DNA from: Candidatus Sabulitectum sp.
GTDB lineage: Bacteria > Fermentibacterota > Fermentibacteria > Fermentibacterales > JCC-6
Assembly (NCBI GenBank): GCA_029938555.1
Contig: JAOZUR010000012.1
Coordinates: 1 to 53,027, forward strand
Direction of reading: 5' to 3'
DNA: 53,027 nucleotides
In this document: positions 16,680 to 25,016 of the stretch, piece after piece
Numbering within the stretch: the stretch's first letter is position 1
How the letters are laid out: the number at the start of each line of letters is the position of its first letter
Position numbers and translations under genes: made by a program
The notes under the pieces: generated by a model
Seen by the model: the letters and a program-made list of their open reading frames with translations, nothing else
Told to the model about the DNA's origin: nothing
Databases searched by the model: none

Positions 16680-17708
16680 ATGAGAAAGGTTCTGATGATT
16701 TTAGCTTTGCTTGCTGTGGCAGCTTTTGCAAGTGATCCTAGACTGTTTTCTCTTGGTGGAGATGTTAGACTGTTGGTTAATGACTATCTTGAAATGTGGG
16801 CATATCCAGGTACTATCGGAGATTATGAGATGGTAACTGGCGGAAGTGAAACTTCTGAAAGTAACAGTGATGGTTGGTTTGGAATGGTGAAGGATTTCAG
16901 CGGAACCACTTATGGTGTAGCTATAAATCACAATGATTTTTCCCATGAAATTCTTTTTAGTCCAGGTGCCTGGGGGCTTATACTGTCAGTGGATTTTGAG
17001 AAATCTGCTCCTGCCGATACGGTGACTCAGAAAGACATGAATATAGCTTTATCCTGGGGAACCGAGGTTTCATTCTTGGCTGATTACTCAGATCTTGTGG
17101 CATCCATAGGTTTTGATAGAATGAATATAGATTCAGACACTCTTAATCGTAGTGTTAGTGATCTGACTTTTGAAACTTCTATTCGTGGGCACAGAAATGG
17201 TTTTTTCAATCTGTTCCCCATAATAACAGCTGGTATGAATAAACATGACGTAGATACTTTTGCCGATTCTGCCTTTACAGTAACGGAGATTGCTTTTGAT
17301 TTTGGTGCTGGTCATAACCAAAAGATAACAAACAAAACAACTCTTATAACTGGTGTATTTGTTGGCCTGCAGTCCACAAGTTACAGTGGTGATTATCCTG
17401 ACGAAGAGGGCGAGCCTGATTCTGAAATGCTGATTGATATTCCAAAAATTTCTTTGGGAATCGAACAGGAAATAAGTAAGTGGCTTGTCTTTCGTGCCGG
17501 GGCAGAATGTAATACATTATACTATTCCCGAGACGATTATAGCTCTATCAGTAACAGCTTTGACACAAACTTTGGCTTGGGAATGCATTGGAATAACTTC
17601 AAAATGGATGCAACCATTAGCGAAGGTTTCCTGCACGATGGTCCTTATCTTGTGGGTGGAGAAGCAAACGGTTTCATGGGAAGTCTTGCTGCTACATATA
17701 CTTTCTAA
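16680..17708 (+). CDS. Outer-membrane beta-barrel protein
   Basis: A 342-residue protein with a signal peptide (MRKVLMILALLAVAAFAS) and alternating amphipathic beta strands to the end, closing in GSLAATYTF. A C-terminal Phe preceded by alternating hydrophobics is the usual BAM recognition signal of Gram-negative outer-membrane proteins. The ATG at 16680 follows AAGGAGG; an upstream open frame from 16593 is not needed. No known porin family recognised. It is a single gene ended by the hairpin at 17731, divergent from the radical SAM gene. Confidence 0.75.
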   Translation: MRKVLMILALLAVAAFASDPRLFSLGGDVRLLVNDYLEMWAYPGTIGDYEMVTGGSETSESNSDGWFGMVKDFSGTTYGVAINHNDFSHEILFSPGAWGLILSVDFEKSAPADTVTQKDMNIALSWGTEVSFLADYSDLVASIGFDRMNIDSDTLNRSVSDLTFETSIRGHRNGFFNLFPIITAGMNKHDVDTFADSAFTVTEIAFDFGAGHNQKITNKTTLITGVFVGLQSTSYSGDYPDEEGEPDSEMLIDIPKISLGIEQEISKWLVFRAGAECNTLYYSRDDYSSISNSFDTNFGLGMHWNNFKMDATISEGFLHDGPYLVGGEANGFMGSLAATYTF

Positions 17709-17730
17709 GATAGAAGTTTTATATTGTTTT

Positions 17731-17800
17731 CAGGGCGTCTCTGGGAACCAATGCTCATGTAGTATTGCCATACTACGCCGGTAGGCGCCCTGCTTTTTTT
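17731..17800 (+). terminator. Nested hairpin terminator after the outer-membrane protein
   Basis: Outer stem CAGGGCG (17731-17737) with CGCCCTG (17786-17792) followed at once by a run of T. Inside is a perfect hairpin GTAGTAT-TGCC-ATACTAC (17759-17776). The T run makes this a Rho-independent terminator; the internal hairpin is unusually elaborate for one. Confidence 0.75.
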
Positions 17801-17908
17801 ACATTGGATATGAATAGGAAAAACACTTGTGCTGTAAAGAGTTATCGTATTTATCTATTCTGGTTTTTTTCTATGAAAAGTGTACTCTAATTTGTTGTGG
17901 AGAGGGTA

Positions 17909-20900
17909 ATGGCCGACAATAGGGCATCATCAGACATAAAAAGAGCTTTAGAAGTTCTGGAATCTCAGCGGTCTTTGCTTGGCAATGATGTTGTTGATTT
18001 ATCAGTTAATGCACTATTAGAAAAGTTATCTACGCTGGAGGAAACACAAAATGATACAGCCAGTCAATTCCGCAAATTTGTAACAGTGGTTTTTGCTGAT
18101 GTTTCTGGATTTACAACCATTTGTCGAACCCACGATGCCGAGAATGTAACAAATGTGATTAATACACTTTGGAAGGCGTTTGATTCAGTAATTCTTAACA
18201 ATGGTGGTACTGTTGATAAACACATTGGTGATTGTGTTATGGCGGTATGGGGGCTTAATGGTGTACGAGAAGATGATTCATCTAGGGCAATAAAGGCTTC
18301 GCTTCTTATGCAGAAAGAAGCAAATTCAATCAGTAGAGAATCAAGAGGTTTGATTCCTCCTCTGCAAATACGAATAGGCATTCATAGTGGGCCGGTTTTT
18401 GTAGGTGCTGTTGGTCTTAAGGGCGAGTTTACTGTGATGGGTGATACTGTGAATGTGGCAAGCAGGCTTCAATCTCATGCCCCTATAGGTTCTGTTCTTG
18501 TTTCAAGGAATACCTGGAAGAGCTCTCAAAACGATTTCTCCTTTGTAAAGCAAATGCCTATAACAGTCAAAGGAATTGAAGAGGAACTAACTACTTATCT
18601 TGTAACTGGATCTGTGCCCAAAACATACAAAATCAATACCTCCGTTCTTGGTATGGAAACAGCTATGGTCGGCCGTAAGCAAGAATTAAAGAAACTCTTA
18701 AGTGTTTCTGATGAAGTAAATGACGCTATTACTAAAATGGTTACAGTTGTTGGCCAGGCTGGCATAGGAAAATCAAGATTACTTCATCAGTTTAGACTTA
18801 CGGTGGAGAATGAAAATTCAGAAATGGTGTTTTTTAACGCAAGGTGTACCCCTGGAATGGTTGATATCCCCTGTTCGGTTTTTAGAAATATCCTTCGGTA
18901 TAAATTCCTGGTAAATGAAAATGATTCCACTGCTATAGTTTTCGAAAAATTGGAAAATGGGATGTTTAATTTCCTGAATACTGAGGAGATACATCTTGCA
19001 TGTAATTTTGCTGGATTTGATATGTCTTCATCAAAATTTATACAGGGTAGAGTTAGTGATTTAACCCATGCAGGCAGAGTGGCTCTGATTAAGTTTTTTC
19101 GGAATTCTGCCGGTAATAAAAGAACAATTATTTATCTGGAGGATCTTCATTGGGCTGATTCTGTTTCTCTTGATCTGGTATTGCAGATAGTTAAGCAGAT
19201 ACCAAAAAAACAGTTACTTATCTTTTGCTTGGCAAGACCATTGCTTTTAGAAAGATATTCAGATTGGGGTAAAAATCTTCCTCATACATTTGTATTTTTA
19301 AAATCTCTTACCACTGTTGAAAGCAGGGAGTTGGTCCATGGTATCCTGTCACAGGTAAAAAACCTTCCATCCCAGCTTACAGATCTGATTATTTCAAATG
19401 CAGACGGAAATCCTTTCTACGCAGAGGAATTAATCAAAATGCTTGTGGAAGACGGTGTTATTTCCCAGGGAAATTGGACAGTTGATGTACAAGCTCTTAC
19501 TGAAGAAAAGGTGCCTTCCACGCTAACTGGAGTTCTTCAGGCCAGGTTGGATATTCTTCCCAAACAAGAGAAATCTCTTTTGCAGATGGCCTCTGTTGTT
19601 GGCAGGGTTTTCTGGGACAAAGCTGTGAAAATTCTTCAAAACCCTAAGAATTCTGCAGATGTTTCTGTTATGCTTTCCACGGTAGAGCGACATGAACTCG
19701 TTCAGCGCATGGATAGATCGACATTTTCTGATTCAGGCGAATATTTGTTTAAACACACAATTCTTCGTGATGTTACTTATGAAACAGTTCTGCTCAGTGT
19801 AAGAAAAAAGTATCACCGACTGATTGCATTGTGGTTTGAAGAAAATAGCAGAGAAAGAGTGGCCGAATTTGCTACCCAGATAGCATATCATTATGAAACT
19901 GGTGAAGACTGGAACAATGCAATAAAATGGCTGATCAGATCAGGAAAAGCTGCAATGGGAATCAGTGCTTATACAGAAGCTCTTTCTATGTTCAGGCGGG
20001 CACTGGCTGCGCCTGAAAAACACATAAATTCAGAGCAGATGTGTCGTCTACTTCTTGATCGTGGTTGCTGTTTAGAGAAACTTTGTAGATATCAAGAGGC
20101 AGAAGACCAGTTAGATAAGGCAATCGCCCAAGCTGAACAGTTTAATTTTCATTTAATTATAGCTGAATCTCTTCTTACGAAAACCTGGATAAAAATTCTT
20201 ACAGGTAAACATCAGGAAGCTGCAAAGTTGTCTGATAAGGCTTTTCAGATGGCTAAGATTTCAAAAGATCCTGCAATTCTTGCAAGGGCATATATGAGAA
20301 TGGCTGATTTCGAAGAAGAGAAAACATTTGAAAAAGAAATCTTTTACTATCACAAAGCACTTTCGATTTATAGAAAACTGGAAAATCAGCAAGGGCTTGC
20401 TATAACTTTGTTAAATATGGGCAATGTTGCTTTGTCCTACAGAAAGAGTCATTTAGCTCAACAGCATTATCGGGATAGCCTTAACCTTTACGAAAAATTG
20501 GGTCACAGATGGGGTATTGCAAATTGTTTTGGAAACCTTGGTTGTGTGAATGCTGATAACTGTCAGTACAATGAAGCAATAGAATATTTTAAGAAGAGCC
20601 TTAAAGTATCCATGAGCATAGGAGACAGAGAGGGAGAGGTAATTTGCAACCTAAACATGGGGCAGGCAGAACTGTCTAAAGAGAAACCCAGGAAAGCTAT
20701 TGTTTTCCTTTTGAACTCTTTGGAAATCGCTGTGTCAGTAGGTCTTATCCCTTTGGCTTTTGAGGTTTTAAGGTTTATGTCTGAAGCCTTAGTAAACATG
20801 GATCAAAAAAACAAGGCAATGTTGATATTGCTTGTAATGAGAAATGATAAAAATCTTCCAGCTCACAGGAAAGATGGGGTAGAAAAGTTAATCTCAAACC

Positions 20901-21010
20901 TTATGGAATCTATTGGGATAGATGAAGTAAAAAAAACAGAAGTAATAGCAGGAAAGACAAATTTATCTTTGCTATGCTCTGACCTGTTGTTGAGTTATGC
21001 AACAGGTTGA
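17909..21010 (+). CDS. Adenylyl cyclase-AAA ATPase-TPR signalling protein
   Basis: 1033 residues, cytosolic. The single class III cyclase domain (about 55-240) appears complete: metal Asp64 (FADVSGF) and Asp108 (IGDCVMAVWG), base-recognition Lys104 and Asp179 (VMGDTVN), and transition-state Asn182 and Arg186 (NVASR). The Lys/Asp pair points to ATP, hence cAMP, acting as a homodimer. An AAA/STAND-like ATPase follows, with Walker A GQAGIGKS at about 282-289 and Walker B IIYLEDLHWAD near 406-416, then TPR repeats from about 680 to 970. The ATG at 17909 has GGAG six bases upstream; an in-frame GTG at 17897 is less well placed. The last 14 bases overlap the start of the SplB-like gene, implying translational coupling. 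Likely a cAMP producer controlled through its ATPase-TPR part. Confidence 0.87.
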   Translation: MADNRASSDIKRALEVLESQRSLLGNDVVDLSVNALLEKLSTLEETQNDTASQFRKFVTVVFADVSGFTTICRTHDAENVTNVINTLWKAFDSVILNNGGTVDKHIGDCVMAVWGLNGVREDDSSRAIKASLLMQKEANSISRESRGLIPPLQIRIGIHSGPVFVGAVGLKGEFTVMGDTVNVASRLQSHAPIGSVLVSRNTWKSSQNDFSFVKQMPITVKGIEEELTTYLVTGSVPKTYKINTSVLGMETAMVGRKQELKKLLSVSDEVNDAITKMVTVVGQAGIGKSRLLHQFRLTVENENSEMVFFNARCTPGMVDIPCSVFRNILRYKFLVNENDSTAIVFEKLENGMFNFLNTEEIHLACNFAGFDMSSSKFIQGRVSDLTHAGRVALIKFFRNSAGNKRTIIYLEDLHWADSVSLDLVLQIVKQIPKKQLLIFCLARPLLLERYSDWGKNLPHTFVFLKSLTTVESRELVHGILSQVKNLPSQLTDLIISNADGNPFYAEELIKMLVEDGVISQGNWTVDVQALTEEKVPSTLTGVLQARLDILPKQEKSLLQMASVVGRVFWDKAVKILQNPKNSADVSVMLSTVERHELVQRMDRSTFSDSGEYLFKHTILRDVTYETVLLSVRKKYHRLIALWFEENSRERVAEFATQIAYHYETGEDWNNAIKWLIRSGKAAMGISAYTEALSMFRRALAAPEKHINSEQMCRLLLDRGCCLEKLCRYQEAEDQLDKAIAQAEQFNFHLIIAESLLTKTWIKILTGKHQEAAKLSDKAFQMAKISKDPAILARAYMRMADFEEEKTFEKEIFYYHKALSIYRKLENQQGLAITLLNMGNVALSYRKSHLAQQHYRDSLNLYEKLGHRWGIANCFGNLGCVNADNCQYNEAIEYFKKSLKVSMSIGDREGEVICNLNMGQAELSKEKPRKAIVFLLNSLEIAVSVGLIPLAFEVLRFMSEALVNMDQKNKAMLILLVMRNDKNLPAHRKDGVEKLISNLMESIGIDEVKKTEVIAGKTNLSLLCSDLLLSYATG

Positions 21011-22187
21011 GTTGAATAGAATTTCTGTAAAAAAACTTTTGAAAAAAGAAAAATTTGCTGTGCCTTTTGGAGGGAAATACCGTTTTTCTCCTTATATGGC
21101 TTGCGGTCATAAGTGTACTTATTGTGATGGTCGATATGAAAAGTATCACGTGAAGGGCGACTTTGACCATCAGATAACCCTTCGAGAAAATGCAGCTGAT
21201 TTATTGGAAAAAGAATTGCCGAAACTTCGGGAAGCTGGACCTATCTGTATTTCATCAGGAATAAGTGATGCTTATCAACCTGTGGAAGAAAACCTCAAGA
21301 TAACAAGACAGTGTGCTGAAGTGCTTTCTCAGTTTAATCACCCAGTGATTGTTCATACAAAATCTGCACTGATTTTGCGAGACATAGATTATTGGCAGGA
21401 AGTGAATAAAAAATCTGCTTTTACTCTTATGATTTCTCTTACCATGACAGAAAACCATATTAGTGATAAGCTTGAGCCAGGGGCTTCATCAGTTGAAGAC
21501 AGATTAAAAACCGTGAGTGAATTTAGGAAAAGGGGAATGAATGCAGGGATTTTAGCAATGCCATTTATTCCATATCTTACCGATTCCAGACCGCAGTTGG
21601 AAACATTACTTAGTGCTTTAAATACAACGGAGGCACAATTTGCCATGCCTGCACTGCTTACCCTTAAAAAAGGCAGACAGAAAGACTATTTCTTAAAAAC
21701 ATTTAAGGACCAGTTTCCAGAAGTATTCTGCAAGGTGGTTGATCTGTACTCTAACGAGAATTTTTATGGAGAACCACCTGAAAGTTACACCAGAAAATTT
21801 TACCAACTTAACAGAAAAATATGGAATGATTCTGCTATGGATGATCTGATTCCTCATGAGGTGTTTAAGGGGCAATTTAGCCTTTATGATGAAATCAGAA
21901 TTTTACTGAAAGACATGATCATTCTTTACAGAAGAAAAAATATAGATGTAACACCACTAAGATCTGCATATAGTTTGTATTTAGAATGGCTTACTCCTAA
22001 AAAACAGTATTACGCAAGAAGGTCTAATTTGTTTTACTCTTCTTTGGAAGATGAAGTTAAAAGACTTTCTGATTCCCAAGAATTGTCCAAAATTATAGAC
22101 AATAAAAAATTAGCAGAGTTTATACATTCCATAATTCAGGGCGAGAGTTTTGACTATCAGACTTTGGCATTCGCTTCAAGGATATAA
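20997..22187 (+). CDS. Radical SAM protein, SplB-like (COG1533)
   Basis: 396 residues. The cluster motif CGHKCTYC (CxxxCxxC) is near residue 37 in FSPYMACGHKCTYCDGRYEKY, the arrangement of the spore-photoproduct-lyase-like group of radical SAM proteins (COG1533). The rest fits a partial TIM barrel (ICISSGISDAYQPVEE, VIVHTKSALILRD). The C-terminal 150 residues are helical and basic. True SplB repairs a UV lesion in spores; nothing here shows that substrate, so the function is left open (DNA repair or nucleic-acid modification are options). The start ATG overlaps the end of the cyclase gene by 14 bases and lacks a ribosome site of its own. Confidence 0.75.
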   Translation: MQQVELNRISVKKLLKKEKFAVPFGGKYRFSPYMACGHKCTYCDGRYEKYHVKGDFDHQITLRENAADLLEKELPKLREAGPICISSGISDAYQPVEENLKITRQCAEVLSQFNHPVIVHTKSALILRDIDYWQEVNKKSAFTLMISLTMTENHISDKLEPGASSVEDRLKTVSEFRKRGMNAGILAMPFIPYLTDSRPQLETLLSALNTTEAQFAMPALLTLKKGRQKDYFLKTFKDQFPEVFCKVVDLYSNENFYGEPPESYTRKFYQLNRKIWNDSAMDDLIPHEVFKGQFSLYDEIRILLKDMIILYRRKNIDVTPLRSAYSLYLEWLTPKKQYYARRSNLFYSSLEDEVKRLSDSQELSKIIDNKKLAEFIHSIIQGESFDYQTLAFASRI

Positions 22188-22198
22188 GAAATTGTCAG

Positions 22199-22336
22199 CT
22201 ATTTTCCCAAAACAGACCTGACTGCTTCTTCAATGCCAACATAAAGGAATGGTCTGTGTGGGAATCCTGCGAATCTTGTAGTTACCTCATGTGTGTTGTA
22301 ACCACTACAGAATATTACCTGCACATCAGGATGAAT
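22199..22336 (-). pseudogene. Relic of a response-regulator receiver domain C-terminus
   Basis: The minus strand reads IHPDVQVIFCSGYNTHEVTT then RFAGFPHRPFLYVGIEEAV, ending RSVLGK and a stop. PDVxVIxxSGYN-x-EVTxRFAG is the characteristic beta4-alpha4 part of receiver domains in hybrid histidine kinases; the usual Lys-Pro that follows is HRP here. Upstream it is cut by an in-frame stop and no kinase or phospho-acceptor part remains. I take it as the tail of a lost two-component gene. Confidence 0.6.
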
Positions 22337-22385
22337 TCAGTGAAGCTTGGTTCTCGCTGAAAAATCGAAGATTTAAATAATCAAT

Positions 22386-23108
22386 TTATTCTGTAGGTAA
22401 ACTCAAAATCATATTGTCTCCTAGAATAAAATCATCTGTATGGCCTGCTGATGACCGGTCTTCAGTTATGTAATGTACATGCATGAAAGTGGTGTGGTGA
22501 GTAAAAATACCTGCATGCTCTTTTGAAAAAAAGCCTAACATTGTCAAATTTACATTTTCCATTTTCCCGAATAAACCAGATTCTCTATGTTTCTCATGGG
22601 TATGAACTGCATCATTGGGATCCCATTGTATCACATGCCAGTCATTCTCTTGGAAGACTCCATGTAATTGAAATGGAAACGGTAATTCAGTATCAATGCC
22701 ATTTCTCTCGGCTTCTTCTTCTAAATATTCTTGAAATTGATCTCTAGTTTTAATCTCAGCGGGTATAGCAATCTCTATCCATGTTTTAACTTGAGCATAA
22801 ACCAATAGAGACGCTGATTTCTGGAAAGAATTGTCAATAATAAGATTATTGTCTTCTAAAAATGTATTAAAAGGCTGACTATTGAAAATTTGAATTTCAC
22901 CATCCAAGTTGCCTATAGCTCCAAGAGCATATAAGTTTTCTAAACCTTCCAGTTCTGATAGTTGTATTTTTGCTGTAATATCTCCTTCTACCATTGCATT
23001 TCTCAATGCCCCACAATGCTGGACATTATTACTCCAAATGTTTTGACTGTATCCTGTTGATATACTTATAAGTAAAATGATTAACGATAGGAATGTTCTG
23101 CTTCTCAT
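22386..23108 (-). CDS. Secreted alpha-acetolactate-decarboxylase-like protein
   Basis: 240 residues with an N-terminal signal peptide (ending near TGYSQ). The body matches the acetolactate decarboxylase (BudA/AlsD) fold: LYALGAIGNLDGEIQIFNSQ is the family's LDGE motif, and FMHVHYITEDRSSAGHTDDF carries the HxH-x9-H set that binds zinc in the enzyme. Known decarboxylases convert acetolactate to acetoin; an exported version may act on an extracytoplasmic substrate or bind ligand only, which I cannot tell. FTHHTTF precedes the metal motif, as in other secreted homologues I recall. The ATG at 23108 has AGAAAGGA upstream. It stands alone, with a receiver relic downstream. Confidence 0.75.
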   Translation of the reverse strand: MRSRTFLSLIILLISISTGYSQNIWSNNVQHCGALRNAMVEGDITAKIQLSELEGLENLYALGAIGNLDGEIQIFNSQPFNTFLEDNNLIIDNSFQKSASLLVYAQVKTWIEIAIPAEIKTRDQFQEYLEEEAERNGIDTELPFPFQLHGVFQENDWHVIQWDPNDAVHTHEKHRESGLFGKMENVNLTMLGFFSKEHAGIFTHHTTFMHVHYITEDRSSAGHTDDFILGDNMILSLPTE

Positions 23109-23194
23109 TACGGTTATCCTTTCTCTGTAAATTCAATTATTGCATATTCAAAAGGTATACATTATTATGAAATTCCTGTATAATGATCGGAAAG

Positions 23195-23225
23195 AAAAAC
23201 CCGTGTATGAAATTTCACACACGGG
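23195..23225 (-). terminator. Terminator of the V4R gene at 23248
   Basis: CCCGTGT (23200-23206) pairs with ACACGGG (23219-23225). On the minus strand, 22 bases after the stop, the stem is followed by TTTTT. A T run also lies on the plus-strand side (23236-23243), so it could work both ways. Confidence 0.75.
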
Positions 23226-23247
23226 ATATCAGAATTTTTTTTACAAA

Positions 23248-23688
23248 TTAACGAGGAGTTGCAGTTTCGAAACAGGATTCAGCGCCATCATCTCTTTTGA
23301 CAAGCTCAACTTTTGTTTGAATTCCTGTGATGCGCTTGAAAGTCTCTTCAACAAGACCAAAACCGAAAAAACAGATAGGCTGCTGGCCACATGGTTTTCC
23401 AGAACCCTCAGTGAGGCTGGCAAAATAACATCCTTTAAATTCTATTTGAGCAACACCACCTTCGTCACTCACAATGGAGAAGTCTCCGAAACCACCCATA
23501 CCTTGTATGCCCTCTTTCATTATCTCGCCAGCTTCCATGATAGACTTGCCTGTTGGAAACTCTGGCCAGATTTTGTACGATGCACTGATACCTGCTCGTC
23601 TCATTAGAGCAGCAGCTGAGCTACCCATCATTTTTGAAACAGTATTCTGGATCTCTCCAATAATTACATCTTTTGCGTCATTTGCCAT
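23248..23688 (-). CDS. V4R-like ligand-binding domain protein
   Basis: 146 residues, one domain of the V4R (4-vinyl reductase) type. N-terminal helices contain SKMMGSSAAALMRRAG. The C-terminal half holds the hallmark: IEFKGCYFASL, a CGQQPICFFGFG segment, then VEETFKRITG, ending with GAESCF. V4R domains sense small molecules such as aromatics or haem-like ligands in other regulators; here the domain stands alone. It is about 80% identical by eye to the neighbour at 23933 and more distantly related to the V4R proteins at 35160 and 36615, which pair with Roadblock genes. The ATG at 23688 aligns with the sibling's start; an in-frame GTG at 23697 is possible. Probably a soluble sensor for the same signalling system. 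Confidence 0.75.
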   Translation of the reverse strand: MANDAKDVIIGEIQNTVSKMMGSSAAALMRRAGISASYKIWPEFPTGKSIMEAGEIMKEGIQGMGGFGDFSIVSDEGGVAQIEFKGCYFASLTEGSGKPCGQQPICFFGFGLVEETFKRITGIQTKVELVKRDDGAESCFETATPR

Positions 23689-23734
23689 TTTTTGCACTGC
23701 CTTCCTTGTGTTTCAGAAAGATAAACGAATAACC

Positions 23735-23779
23735 ACTGAATGCCTATCAATTACATAGGTAATTGATAAGCGATTCAGT
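23735..23779. repeat. Long two-part hairpin between the V4R paralogues
   Basis: Outer arms ACTGAAT (23735-23741) and ATTCAGT (23773-23779) enclose a perfect 10-bp stem TATCAATTAC-ATAG-GTAATTGATA (23745-23768). It lies between the stop of one V4R gene and the start of the next. There is no T run, so an operator or an RNA structure controlling the downstream copy is as likely as a terminator. Confidence 0.6.
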
Positions 23780-23932
23780 ACGGCTTCGCCATGACTAAAC
23801 AAGCAACATGAACTAATACAGTGTGCAACAATGCAATACGAAAAACAAATCGGCACGCACTGGTGTTGACGATACTTCTTACTGGAAGAAATTTGAATTA
23901 TAGAAGATTGCGTCCAGTATATTTAGTTCTAT

Positions 23933-24373
23933 TTACCGAGGTGTTGCAGTTTCGAAACAGGTCGTTGTGTTGTCGTCTCTGTTAATTAATTCAACTTTTG
24001 TCTGAATTCCAGTTATACGCTTGAAAGTTTCTTCAACAAGGCCAAAACCGAAAAAACAGATGGGCTGTTGTCCACATGATTTTCCAGAACCCTCGGTTAA
24101 ACTGGCAAAATAGCAACCTTTAAATTCAATTTTAGCAATTCCATCTTCGTCACCAACTATGGAGAAATCACCAAAACCACCTAGACCTTTTACGCCCTCT
24201 TGCATTAATTCGCCTGCTTCCATGATTGTTTTTCCTGTTGGAAGCTCGGGCCAGATTTTGTAAGAAGCATTCATACCAGCTCTTCTCATAAGAGCACCTG
24301 CGGAGTTACCCATCATCTTAGAGACTATGTTTTGAATCTCTCCAATAATAATGTCTTTAGGGTCACTACTCAT
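23933..24373 (-). CDS. V4R-like ligand-binding domain protein (paralogue)
   Basis: 146 residues, a close copy of the protein at 23248: the same helices (SKMMGNSAGALMRRAG), the same FKGCYFASLTEGSGK segment, the same Cys pair around CGQQPICF and nearly the same C-terminus (ETATPR). Differences are scattered conservative changes, so both copies appear to be under selection. ATG at 24373 with AAGGAT upstream. The intergenic hairpin at 23735 separates the two genes. Function is inferred as sensing of a small ligand, possibly through the conserved cysteines; no effector domain is present, so output must be through a partner. Confidence 0.75.
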   Translation of the reverse strand: MSSDPKDIIIGEIQNIVSKMMGNSAGALMRRAGMNASYKIWPELPTGKTIMEAGELMQEGVKGLGGFGDFSIVGDEDGIAKIEFKGCYFASLTEGSGKSCGQQPICFFGFGLVEETFKRITGIQTKVELINRDDNTTTCFETATPR

Positions 24374-24576
24374 TGATATCCTTCTTTCTTCTTGAATAAA
24401 CCAGTAAAACTTAATGACAACGACACTTAGAATTTCCTACCAAGCTGATACAGTATTCATAATACTTTTTCTTCTGCTAAGCCAGTCCATTAAATTTTCC
24501 TCTGTTTCATTTTCACAAAAGGATTAGAACGAAGGATGAAGTATATTCAGTGTTACACACAAAGATTGAAGGGGAT

Positions 24577-24942
24577 ATGAATATAGAGAAAACTCATTGG
24601 AAAACTCTTTGGGAAGATAATGCTGATCAAGAGAAAAAAACATTTGACTTAATGGCTGTTAGCGATCTGCTTGAAATGGTAAAAAATGAAAACTATGGAG
24701 AGTATTACAGTATATGGGCCTCCATTTCTGAAAGGGCAGATGTGAAGCAGGCTGGTTTTATACTTCTAGCTGTTCTCTATGGTGACAGTAGTTACACACT
24801 CAGAGCTAATTGTGCCAGCGCATTGCTTACTATTATGGACGAAAAAACCATTAGGTCAGTAGATGTTTCTGCGGATAGACCAGATCAATCAGACTTCTTG
24901 AAGTTGTTAGAAAAGAAAATCAAGATTCTTCTAAAAACTTGA
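24577..24942 (+). CDS. Small helical protein of unknown function
   Basis: 121 residues, all helical by appearance, with a HEAT-like pattern (AGFILLAVLYGDSSYTLRAN then CASALLTIMD). No signal peptide or membrane span. The ATG at 24577 sits close behind AAGGGG; an in-frame GTG at 24550 is the alternative, with a poorer site. It is divergent from the V4R pair and followed by a secreted gene after about 75 bases. I do not recognise a family. Confidence 0.55.
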   Translation: MNIEKTHWKTLWEDNADQEKKTFDLMAVSDLLEMVKNENYGEYYSIWASISERADVKQAGFILLAVLYGDSSYTLRANCASALLTIMDEKTIRSVDVSADRPDQSDFLKLLEKKIKILLKT

Positions 24943-25016
24943 CTGCAATTGCGATAGAACATAATTCCTGATATATCTGACCATGATGGTATCGTATTTT
25001 CAATAAGGAGGTTATG

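Noticed and set aside
23140-23758. Plus-strand open frames over the V4R gene (23140-23607, 23474-23758)
   Set aside because: They are antisense to a conserved protein, lack ribosome sites and match no protein pattern.
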